Origin: an uncultured Sutterella sp.
GTDB taxonomy: Bacteria; Pseudomonadota; Gammaproteobacteria; Burkholderiales; Burkholderiaceae_F
Direction: 5' to 3'
DNA: 64,000 bases
Assembly: GCA_900545275.1 (NCBI GenBank)
Contig: UQYG01000007.1
Location: forward strand, 100,127 to 164,126
A program made the translations under genes and the position numbers. Of the stretch, positions 8,304-16,339 are shown piece by piece (position 1 is the stretch's first letter; the number at the start of each line of letters is the position of its first letter). The notes below the pieces were generated by a model, which was not told the origin of the DNA, ran no database searches, and saw only the letters and a list, made by a program, of their open reading frames with translations.

Positions 8304-11300
8304 TTAGGGCACGAGCGTCCAGCGGGTCGTTCCGGTCACCGCTTCGCGCGCCGGACGGCGCACGTCCGAAACGGCTGCGGGCGGGACCGTCACCGTGCCC
8401 GGCAAACCCGTTCGAAGGACGGCGTCGACCGAGGTGGCGAAGCCAAAGGGCGTGCGAAGGAGGAACTGTACGCCGCCTTCGGTCTTCACGATCCGTTCGA
8501 GCCCGTCGCCCGCGGGGGCGAGCTCGCCCGAGGTTTCGAGCGTCGTTCCGGCGGGAAGGAGCTGAGAAACCGCCCAGAGGGCTTCGTTTCGGTCGCTTTC
8601 GGGCGTGAGCGTGATCGTCATGCGAAGCAGCGTTCCGGCGGGCAACTTCGTTTCGGGCGTCACTTCCGTGCCGTCTTCGAGCGTGAAGCGGCGATCGATC
8701 GAGACGCTTTCGGAGCGCGCGGCGGGTTTCGCCTCGTAGCCTTTGCGAAGCACCGTCCAATAGAGCGTTGCGTCGAAATTCGAGGCGCCGAAGGTCGTGC
8801 AGCCCGGCGCCGCGAGCACGGTCGTGCCCGACGTCCCCGTCGCCTCGGCCTTCTTCGCGTCGGGCGCGAGACAGGCGATCGCGGGCGCGGCGCTCTCGGT
8901 ACGCTTCGCGGCGAGGAGCGTCAAGGCGCTCTGCAGCTTTTCGTCGTCGGACGCGAGCGCCGCCCTTGTCGCGTCGGAGACTTCGGCGAGGAAGGTTTCG
9001 GGAAGGCTCTTTTGCGCGAAGGTCGTCGTGCGCAAGCGCGCCTCGAGGGCGCTGAGAACCGTCGACGTCCAGGCGCCCGAAGGACTGGACGAGGTCTTCG
9101 CGGGGGCCTCGACGGGGATCTGCATTTCGCGCTCGGCCGCAGCGACGAGAAGGCCGGCGAGGTCCTCGGCGAGGTCGAGCCCGCGCGCGGTTGCGCGTTC
9201 GGTGAGAAGCGCGAGCGAATCCGCGACGAGTGTACCTTCGCGGGTGAGCACCCAGAGGGCGTAGGCGGCGTCCCGGGCTTCTCCGAGATCGGCAGGATCG
9301 AGCGCGAGAAGGCGTTCGAGCGTTTCTTTCGCCTCCCGGAGATCCTGCGCGGACACGAGGTCGGGCGCTTGGGCGCGCAACGTGAGAAGGGCTTCCAGGT
9401 GCTCGGCCGCGGCAAAGAGCGTGTCCTCTTCGTAGAGGCGGCCCGCATCCGTTAGGTCCGAGAGAAGGCGCGGCGCAACTTCTTCGGGAGCGAGTCCGTA
9501 GACCGGAGCAAGGCGTTCGGCCGTTTCCTTCGCCATGGTGCGAAGCGGCAAAAGCGCGAGCGCGTCGGTGAGCGCCGCCGTCTTCGTGAAGGGACGCGGG
9601 TCGGCGAGGCCCGTGAGGAGCGCGACGGGCGTCGCCGAAGCGACGAGCGTCGTTTCCTCGTCAAAGGGCAGGAAGGCGTTCGAAAGCGTGAGACTCGGCG
9701 CTTCCTTCGTGAAGCGTCCCGTCATGACCTCCGTGCGCAGAAGCGACGTCGGACGAACGCTTCCTTCGAGCTTTGCCGTGACGCCCTCCATCAGGGCGTC
9801 GCCGCTCGAAAGCGAGGCTTCGAGCGTGAAGCGACCGAGGCGCGAGGCCGTGACGCGCACGGTTTCGGTACGGGTTTCGCCGGGACCGATTGCGACGGGG
9901 CGCTTCAGGGCTTGAGCGAGGAATTCTCCCTTCACCGTGAGCGTCCCTTCGAGAGGTTGGTCCGTCGTGTTCGTGATCCGAACGGGTAGGTCGACCGAGT
10001 CTCCTTCAAAGAAGGTGTTGGGCGCGGGAAGGCGAAGGAGGACGGGCGCAGTAACCGTCACGTCCTCCGAGAAACTCCCCGCCTTGTCGTCGGAAGCGCC
10101 CACGGCCATGAGGCGCACGCGTCCGGCAAAGCCTTCGGGGAGCTTCATCGTGAGGGGCGTGCCTTCCGGCCCCACCGGCACGATTCCGCTCCACCAGAGG
10201 GCGGGCGCGTCGTAGACCGTGCCGAAGGGATTGGCGAGCGCTCCGGACGCTTCGGCGACGAGGTCGCCCCCGAAGGCGGGGAGTTTCTGCGCGTAGGGGA
10301 AGCCTTCGGGCATGAGGCGCGAGAGGGTCTGGCGCGTCCCCACTTCGAGCGCGCGGTCGAGAAGAAGTCGGGCGAGGGGATCGGGCGTTTGATAGTTCGT
10401 GAGCGACAGAATTCCCTCGTCCACGGCCCAGACGAGGGCGCTGCCCTTTTCCTTGGCGTAGAGGGTGAAGTCGGTCGATCCGCCCGAGCCCGGAAGGATT
10501 TCGATCGTCCCGGGGAGCTCGGCCCTGAGACCGAGGTCGCGCGCCTTCGGGGCAATCGAGAGGGGGAGCGTCGCTTCGGCGTAGGGTTCGATGAGGCGCG
10601 CGTCCTCGCTCTTGGCGCGAACGAGCGAAAGCCGCCAGTAGGCGCGGCCCTCGACGCCCGCGGGAACGGGGAGTTCGAGCCGGTTTTCGCCCGCCTTCAC
10701 CTTCACCCATTTCGCGGCGTGAAGTTTGTCGCTCTCGAGCGTCATCAGACCGAAGCCCTCGAAGGGCGACGCGACCGAAGCGGAGACGCTGCCGCCTTCG
10801 GGGATTTCCTCGGTGGCGAGGTGCACGCGCAGAACGGACGGAACTCTCCCGCCCGCGGCGGCCTGCCTGAGCGTCGCGTCGGCGACGGTGAAGGCGATGT
10901 CGCCGAGTTTCTCGCCCTTTTGGGTTTCGGCCGTAAAGACGAAGTCGCCCGCCTTGTCACTCGGAAGCGTCACGCGGGCTTCGCCCGAGGCGTCGAGCGT
11001 CACGACCGTTTCGTCGACGGGCTTCCGAATCGCCGTCGAACGGAAGGCCGCGCGGCCGTCGGCGGTCGTGACGAGTTCGCGCACGTTCGAGCGCTCGCTT
11101 CGAACGAACTTCACGCGTTCGCCCGCGAGGGGCTTCAGATCGCGGTCGACGAGCTTTACGCGCAGGGCGCTCTTTTCGCCCGTCGCGAGGAAGGTCGTCC
11201 CCGCGCCTTCGATGCGCCAGCCGAGCATCGATTCGGCGGGCGAGACGAGCGTTTCGACGACCTTCGTCGCCCCCGCGCGTCCCGGGGCTTCGAAGCCCTG

Positions 11301-13793
11301 GAGCACGACGCGGGCGCGCGCCGTGCGCCCGAAGAAATGTTCGGGCGGAATCGTGAGGCGGGCTTCGCCCTTGGCGTTCGTGACGAGGGCGGGCAGTTTG
11401 CGGTCGGCCGCCTGAGCATCGAAGGGGTGCGCGTCGAGGAAGACGAAATCGGGGTACCGTTCAAAGGAAATGGCGCCCGCCGCGCGCGTGAAGACGTTCG
11501 CCTCCACCGTACGCTCGGTCGCGGGCCCGCCGTAGAGTCCCGTCATCGTGAGCGCAAAGCGCGCTTCTTCGGGCGAGAGCCAGCCGGCGCGGCGCGTTTC
11601 GGGCGAGACGGAGATTTCCATCGTTTCGGGCGCGAAGGGCTCGAGCGCGACGGCCGTCGTGGAGAGCGTCACGTCGCCCGCGATCAGGTCGAAGACGAGT
11701 TTCCCGCTCGGGAGGTTGTCTTGGGTTTCATACGAGAATTCGACGAGTCCCGATTCGCCCGGCGTGACCGTTTCTTGAGCAAGCTCTTCGCCCGAGGGAC
11801 CCGTGAGGCGTACGCGAAGCGGAAGGTCTGCGGACGGCGTCGACCAGTCGCGGGCCTTGACCAAGGCGCCGAAGCGCGCGGTTTCGCCCGGACGCACGAC
11901 GCCGCGTTCGGCAAAGCTGAGTCCGAGGAGCGCGTCGGCGGAGGCGAGACGTCCCGCCGCGCCGCGCTCGGCCGCGCCCGTGAGGTTCGAGGGATCGGCG
12001 AGCGACAGTAGCGAGAGGTCGCCGTCCGTTCCGCGCACGAAGAGGGCCGCAGGCTTTTTGTCCCGCGTCCAGGCGGCGTCGACCGCGATCGAGAAGCGTC
12101 CTTCGGCGTCGGTCTTTCCTTCGGCGAGAACGCTCCCGTTGGCGGCGAGAAGCGTCACAGCGTCTCCCGAAGAGGGTTCGCCCGTCGTGAGGCGTGCGTC
12201 AAAGAGCGTCACGGTGCCGTCGGGCGTTTCCTTGGCGAGAAGCGCACGGTCGGAGACGAGCGTCGTTCTCACCGTGCGGGCGACTTCGCGCCATTCGCCC
12301 TTTTCGTCTTTCGCTTCGCTGGCGAGAGTGACCTGGTAGAGGCCCGCTTCTTCGGGAAGTTCAATGCGGCTCCATGCGCCGTCCTTCACCGAAGCGCCTT
12401 CCTTCATGGCGACGAGGGCGGGCGTGAGCTCCCGAATGTCGGCGAGTTCGTCGGCGTGACGTACGACGTCGAGGCCGTTCCAGGCCTGCATGACCTGAGC
12501 GGCAAAGGGGGCGCGGATCTTCGCGATTTCGGCGCGGATGCGCTCGGCTCCGCGGACCGTGAAGGGGAGGCTTCGCTCGCCCGAGAGCGTCATGAGATTG
12601 CCGGGGAGCAGGAACTGGATTTCCGGGCGCAGAACGGGCGTGCGGAAAACCTCGGTCCAGGCCTTGGCGAGTTTCGCCCCTTCGGGGCCCGTGCCCTGTG
12701 CGAGCGAGACGTGGACCCAGCGGTTCGCAGGAGCGTCGAACTGCAGTCGAACTGCATCGGTCGGAAGATCGGCCGACGTGACGGGCGTGACGGCTACGGG
12801 CGTTCCGCGCGCAAGAACCGCGTCCGAAAGTTCGCCCGCCCTCGACCAGTCGGCCGCGTCCGGGGCGTCCTCGCGCCACTTCTCGGGCAAAAGTGTCAGG
12901 CGAAGGTTTTTGAGGACGTCCGCGGGCGTCATGCGCATCGAGGGCGTCAGCGCGAGTTCGTAGACGGAGCGCAAGTCGTCCGTGCGGGCCGCGAAGACGC
13001 GGGCGTTTTCGACGTAAAAGAGTTCGTCCCTGCCCGGAACGCGCAGGTCGAGTTTTGTCGACTCAAAGCCTTTTGCGACGCGCGGGCGGAGTTGTTCGGA
13101 CTGATCGAGCCGGGAGGCGACGCCCGGAAGTTCGAAGGTGGCCGTTCCCGTCGCATCGGGGAGCGCCCGCACGGTCATGCGCACGTAGACGCCGAGACCG
13201 TCGTCGGTCCATTCAAAGGAGGGCTTTTCAAGCGACAATCCCTTTGGGAGGCGCATCGCGAAGCGCGACTCAAAGGCTTCCCGGTCGGGCGCCGACGAGA
13301 AGCGCAGGTCGAGCGTCACGAGTTTTGCGCCCGCGGGCGTGCGGTCCGCCCAGAAGCGGACGTTCGACGAAAGAAGCGAGAGGGGTTTTGTTCTGAGCGT
13401 GAGCGCCGTGGCGGCGAGTTTCGTTCCGACCGGAAGCGAGAGCTTCGAGAAGTCGAAGCGGTATTCCTTCGCGGCGGGCCAACTTTCGGCGGGCTCGAAC
13501 GTGAGAAGCGTGCTCGAGAGCCAGCGCCAGGTTCCCCGCACCGCGGGCGTCATGACGACGCCGTCGCTTCGAAGACGCGAGCCGATCGGACGGCGGCAGG
13601 TGTCGTACCAGTCGTCTCCGTACTGCTTTTTGCAGACCTCTTCGTCGGGCTGGAAGTTGAAGTAAAGCGGCGCTTTCCCGTCGTAGGGAACGTCGGTCTG
13701 AACGCGAAGCCAGGCGGTGGGCTCCGCCTCTGCGGCAAAAGCGTTCGTCGTGGCGGCGGCGAGAAGGGTGAGGGTGAAAACGGTGAAACGCAT
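8304..13793 (-). CDS. bacterial alpha-2-macroglobulin family protein, thioester missing
   Basis: 1829 residues starting at ATG 13793. The N-terminal signal peptide (MRFTVFTLTLLAAATTNAFA, cut near AFA-AEAEP) has no lipobox cysteine, so the protein is periplasmic rather than a lipoprotein. Long stretches of macroglobulin-type beta domains follow, then an alpha-helical region at about 1380-1620. That is where the thioester motif CxEQ stands in E. coli YfhM. Here the matching segment reads LADPRPFTKTAALTDA, with no Cys or Gln. The only cysteines are a pair near residues 53-65 and two near 1650-1670. Family members trap proteases and are thought to guard against periplasmic damage together with PbpC. 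Without the thioester it cannot couple covalently by the classic route. Confidence 0.9.
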   Translation of the reverse strand: MRFTVFTLTLLAAATTNAFAAEAEPTAWLRVQTDVPYDGKAPLYFNFQPDEEVCKKQYGDDWYDTCRRPIGSRLRSDGVVMTPAVRGTWRWLSSTLLTFEPAESWPAAKEYRFDFSKLSLPVGTKLAATALTLRTKPLSLLSSNVRFWADRTPAGAKLVTLDLRFSSAPDREAFESRFAMRLPKGLSLEKPSFEWTDDGLGVYVRMTVRALPDATGTATFELPGVASRLDQSEQLRPRVAKGFESTKLDLRVPGRDELFYVENARVFAARTDDLRSVYELALTPSMRMTPADVLKNLRLTLLPEKWREDAPDAADWSRAGELSDAVLARGTPVAVTPVTSADLPTDAVRLQFDAPANRWVHVSLAQGTGPEGAKLAKAWTEVFRTPVLRPEIQFLLPGNLMTLSGERSLPFTVRGAERIRAEIAKIRAPFAAQVMQAWNGLDVVRHADELADIRELTPALVAMKEGASVKDGAWSRIELPEEAGLYQVTLASEAKDEKGEWREVARTVRTTLVSDRALLAKETPDGTVTLFDARLTTGEPSSGDAVTLLAANGSVLAEGKTDAEGRFSIAVDAAWTRDKKPAALFVRGTDGDLSLLSLADPSNLTGAAERGAAGRLASADALLGLSFAERGVVRPGETARFGALVKARDWSTPSADLPLRVRLTGPSGEELAQETVTPGESGLVEFSYETQDNLPSGKLVFDLIAGDVTLSTTAVALEPFAPETMEISVSPETRRAGWLSPEEARFALTMTGLYGGPATERTVEANVFTRAAGAISFERYPDFVFLDAHPFDAQAADRKLPALVTNAKGEARLTIPPEHFFGRTARARVVLQGFEAPGRAGATKVVETLVSPAESMLGWRIEGAGTTFLATGEKSALRVKLVDRDLKPLAGERVKFVRSERSNVRELVTTADGRAAFRSTAIRKPVDETVVTLDASGEARVTLPSDKAGDFVFTAETQKGEKLGDIAFTVADATLRQAAAGGRVPSVLRVHLATEEIPEGGSVSASVASPFEGFGLMTLESDKLHAAKWVKVKAGENRLELPVPAGVEGRAYWRLSLVRAKSEDARLIEPYAEATLPLSIAPKARDLGLRAELPGTIEILPGSGGSTDFTLYAKEKGSALVWAVDEGILSLTNYQTPDPLARLLLDRALEVGTRQTLSRLMPEGFPYAQKLPAFGGDLVAEASGALANPFGTVYDAPALWWSGIVPVGPEGTPLTMKLPEGFAGRVRLMAVGASDDKAGSFSEDVTVTAPVLLRLPAPNTFFEGDSVDLPVRITNTTDQPLEGTLTVKGEFLAQALKRPVAIGPGETRTETVRVTASRLGRFTLEASLSSGDALMEGVTAKLEGSVRPTSLLRTEVMTGRFTKEAPSLTLSNAFLPFDEETTLVASATPVALLTGLADPRPFTKTAALTDALALLPLRTMAKETAERLAPVYGLAPEEVAPRLLSDLTDAGRLYEEDTLFAAAEHLEALLTLRAQAPDLVSAQDLREAKETLERLLALDPADLGEARDAAYALWVLTREGTLVADSLALLTERATARGLDLAEDLAGLLVAAAEREMQIPVEAPAKTSSSPSGAWTSTVLSALEARLRTTTFAQKSLPETFLAEVSDATRAALASDDEKLQSALTLLAAKRTESAAPAIACLAPDAKKAEATGTSGTTVLAAPGCTTFGASNFDATLYWTVLRKGYEAKPAARSESVSIDRRFTLEDGTEVTPETKLPAGTLLRMTITLTPESDRNEALWAVSQLLPAGTTLETSGELAPAGDGLERIVKTEGGVQFLLRTPFGFATSVDAVLRTGLPGTVTVPPAAVSDVRRPAREAVTGTTRWTLVP

Positions 13794-14000
13794 GACGCCT
13801 CCGAAAATGGCTCACATTGCCTTGAGCTTAGAGGAAGGCGGACGAAAGAGCTATGAGCGGAAGGCACGAATTGCAACAAAGCATGAGGAAGAAAGGCGCT
13901 TTTACCTACCTGAGGGAGGATTGGGATTTACGAAAATGGCGCGTCCGCACATCAAAATCAGCGGCATTGGACGCCCCGCCGCACAAAATTCCTCTCCCCC

Positions 14001-14036
14001 AAAAAAAAGGAGGCGTCGCTCCGTCAAGCGACGCCC
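14001..14036 (-). terminator. terminator of the flavoprotein reductase gene
   Basis: GGCGTCGCT (14012-14020) and AGCGACGCC (14027-14035) form a 9-bp stem. On the minus strand an eight-T run follows. It ends leftward transcription of the Tat reductase. Confidence 0.92.
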
Positions 14037-14070
14037 CGTAAAGAGAGGAAGGAGAGAAAAGGCCGATCGA

Positions 14071-15552
14071 TCAGAGAGCCTTTTCACGAGCCGCGTTTTC
14101 GCCCGCGATCTGGCCGAAAACGAAGCAGTCGAGAACGGCGTTGCCGCCCACGCGGTTCGTGCCGTGGATGCCGCCCGTGATTTCGCCCGCGGCGTAGAGA
14201 CGCGGAATCACGGCGCCGGTCCAATCAAGGCACTGGGCCTTGACGTTGGTGTTGAGGCCGCCCATCGTGTGGTGAACGGTCATGCCGGTGTAGCAGGCCC
14301 AGAAGGGACCGACTTCGATGCGCTTCGTGAGGTTCACCGGGGTCTTGCCGAAGTCCGTGTCCTTGCCGTTCTTCACGAATTCGTCGTTGTAGCGGCGGAT
14401 CGTCTTTTCAAGACCGTCCGGATCGACGCCCATCTTCTGGGCGAGTTCGCGGATCGTCGGAGCCGTCCAGGCTTCGTTGATTTCGATGCCCTTCATGATG
14501 GCGTTGCGGTTCACTTCGTCGTAGGACATGAAGTTTTCGTTGTCGCACACCGTGTAGGCATAGCGTTCCGGCGTCGAGAGCACGGCGTCGCGGATCACGT
14601 CGCGGCGTTCGCCTTCGTTGACGATGCGGTTGCCGCGCTTGTCGACGTAGATCGAGCCGTTCACGTTGAAGTTCAAAAGGAGCTTCATCTTCTTGCCGGC
14701 GGGAGCCCCCGGGGTGGACTGGATGAAGTCCATGCCGACGAGGTAGCCGCCCACGCGCACGGCCGCCATCGCGGCTTCGCCCGTGGCGCCCGGCAGGTTG
14801 TCGGTGCCGAGGCCCTTGACGCGCGGGTCATGGAGTTCGCGCAGATAGGCGTTGGCGGAGAAGCCGCCCGCGGCGAGTACGACCCCGCGCTTGGCGCGGA
14901 TCATGCGGCGTTCCTTCTTGGCGTTTTCGATGACTACGCCCACGACGTCGCCTTCAAAGGGCTTTTCGCGGACGATTTCGACGAGACCCCAACCCGTGAC
15001 GACCTTGACGCCCAAGTCGTTGGCGGCCTTCGTCAGAACCGTGCCGTAGCCCTGTCCCTTCGGGAGGGCGGGGATGTGGGAGCGCGGATAGAGGGCGCCG
15101 AAGATCTGGATGACGTTGTCCTTGAACTTCATGCCGAGGCTTTCAAGCCAGGTGATGGCGCCGTAGGCGTTTTCGCAGAGAACGCGAACGCGTTCGGGGT
15201 CGCCTCGGAAGTCGCCTGCGGCGAGCGTCTGCTTCATGTGGTTTTCGGGGCTGTCCTTAATGCCCTGACGGGGCTGACGGACCGGGTCGGCCGCATTGAT
15301 GAAGCCCTGGGAAACGAGGGTGTTGCCGCCCGTGAACGGCATCTTTTCGTAGACGACGACGTCCTTGGCGCCCGTTTGGGCGGCCTTGACGGCGGCGGCC
15401 ATGCCGGCGCCGCCCGCGCCGATGACGATGACTTCGTGGGTTTCGTCCCACTTGACGCCTTCGGAGCCCATGGCGTGGCTCAGGCCGGCGACGCTGCCGG
15501 CGGCGACGCCGGCGGCAACCTTCAGAAAGCTGCGACGGTTGACGGTGGACAT
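14071..15552 (-). CDS. Tat-exported FAD-dependent fumarate/urocanate reductase-type flavoprotein
   Basis: 493 residues from ATG 15552 (AGGAGATG upstream). A twin-arginine signal NRRSFLKVAAG precedes a hydrophobic stretch and a cleavage site near SHA-MG, so it is exported folded with FAD. The dinucleotide fold is VIVIGAGGAGMAAAVKA. The active-site region of flavocytochrome c fumarate reductases is recognisable in NEGERRDVIRD, TVHHTMGGL and GGIHGTNRVGGNAV. There is no heme-binding CxxCH domain, so electrons must come from a separate cytochrome or quinol oxidase. The substrate could be fumarate, urocanate or another enoate. The upstream kinase and regulator on the same strand suggest it is induced by its own substrate. 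Confidence 0.9.
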   Translation of the reverse strand: MSTVNRRSFLKVAAGVAAGSVAGLSHAMGSEGVKWDETHEVIVIGAGGAGMAAAVKAAQTGAKDVVVYEKMPFTGGNTLVSQGFINAADPVRQPRQGIKDSPENHMKQTLAAGDFRGDPERVRVLCENAYGAITWLESLGMKFKDNVIQIFGALYPRSHIPALPKGQGYGTVLTKAANDLGVKVVTGWGLVEIVREKPFEGDVVGVVIENAKKERRMIRAKRGVVLAAGGFSANAYLRELHDPRVKGLGTDNLPGATGEAAMAAVRVGGYLVGMDFIQSTPGAPAGKKMKLLLNFNVNGSIYVDKRGNRIVNEGERRDVIRDAVLSTPERYAYTVCDNENFMSYDEVNRNAIMKGIEINEAWTAPTIRELAQKMGVDPDGLEKTIRRYNDEFVKNGKDTDFGKTPVNLTKRIEVGPFWACYTGMTVHHTMGGLNTNVKAQCLDWTGAVIPRLYAAGEITGGIHGTNRVGGNAVLDCFVFGQIAGENAAREKAL

Positions 15553-15637
15553 AAGAGCATCTCCTTTGCTGTGACTCTCGACGAGGCGGCGTTGCGACAC
15601 CGCCTCTTGATTTCGAGTGTCATTTTTGCGGACGTTC

Positions 15638-15649
15638 TTACGCGCGTAA
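15638..15649. promoter_or_regulatory. perfect palindrome TTACGCGCGTAA, candidate operator
   Basis: A perfect 12-base palindrome sits in the 148-base gap between the response regulator gene and the reductase gene it probably controls. It lies about 86 bases before the reductase start. A second inverted repeat, GAGGCGG with CCGCCTC, lies at about 15580-15604 with no U-tract, so it is not an obvious terminator. LuxR-type regulators bind short palindromes, so this is a reasonable site for the adjacent FixJ-like protein; binding is inferred. Confidence 0.45.
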
Positions 15650-15700
15650 TTTGCGGACCGTCAAGACTTCGTCATTTTCTCGGAAAAAGACGTCCCGGCG

Positions 15701-16339
15701 TCAGAGAGGCGCCTCCTGGAGAAGGGGTTCGAGTTCGTGCGAGATCGCTTCGAGTTCCTTGGCGGTGTGAAGACCGAACTTCGCGTAGATCTTCGCGCGG
15801 TGGCCCTGCACGGTGCGCTCGGAGAGCGTGAGGCGCTCCGCCACCGCACGGTCGTTGAGGCCGGAGAGAAAGAGGGCGAGGATTTCGCGCTCGCGCGCGG
15901 AGAGCTTCTGAAAGCCGTCGCGCACGGCGTCGCCCCCGGTGAGTCCCGCGCGTCGCTGACGGTCGACTTTCACGGCCTGATCGATCGCGTCAAGGAGCTT
16001 CTGGTCGTCGACGGGCTTCAGCAGGAAGTCGAGCGCCCCGCGTTTGAGCGAGGCGATCGCGACGTCGATGTCGGCGTGCCCCGTGATGAAGACGATCGGA
16101 AGCTTGAGGTTTCGCTTCCGCATTTCTTCCTGAAGTTCCAATCCCGTCATGTTGGGCATCCGAACGTCCAGAAGGATGCAGCCCGGCACTCTGGGATCGT
16201 CTTCAACGAGAAAATCGAGGGCGTGGCGATAGATCTTCGTGCGCCAGCCTTCGATGTCGAGCATGAGGGAAAGGGCTTCGCATACTTCGCTTTCGTCGTC
16301 GACGATGCGGATGAGGGCGTCTTGCGGAGGCGTGGTCAT
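15701..16339 (-). CDS. FixJ/TtrR-type response regulator
   Basis: 212 residues. The receiver domain has acidic residues D14/D15, phospho-acceptor D58 (ILLDVRMPNMTG), T86 and K108 (FLLKPV). It is followed by a LuxR-type helix-turn-helix (LSAREREILALFLSGLNDRA, then RLTLSERTVQGHRAKIYAKF). It overlaps the kinase stop by 4 bases (ATGA), so the pair is translationally coupled. It most likely activates the reductase gene downstream, where a perfect palindrome lies in the promoter gap. Confidence 0.93.
   Translation of the reverse strand: MTTPPQDALIRIVDDESEVCEALSLMLDIEGWRTKIYRHALDFLVEDDPRVPGCILLDVRMPNMTGLELQEEMRKRNLKLPIVFITGHADIDVAIASLKRGALDFLLKPVDDQKLLDAIDQAVKVDRQRRAGLTGGDAVRDGFQKLSAREREILALFLSGLNDRAVAERLTLSERTVQGHRAKIYAKFGLHTAKELEAISHELEPLLQEAPL

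Noticed and set aside
10389..12011. 540-codon plus-strand open frame
   Set aside because: Antisense to the alpha-2-macroglobulin gene; no motif.
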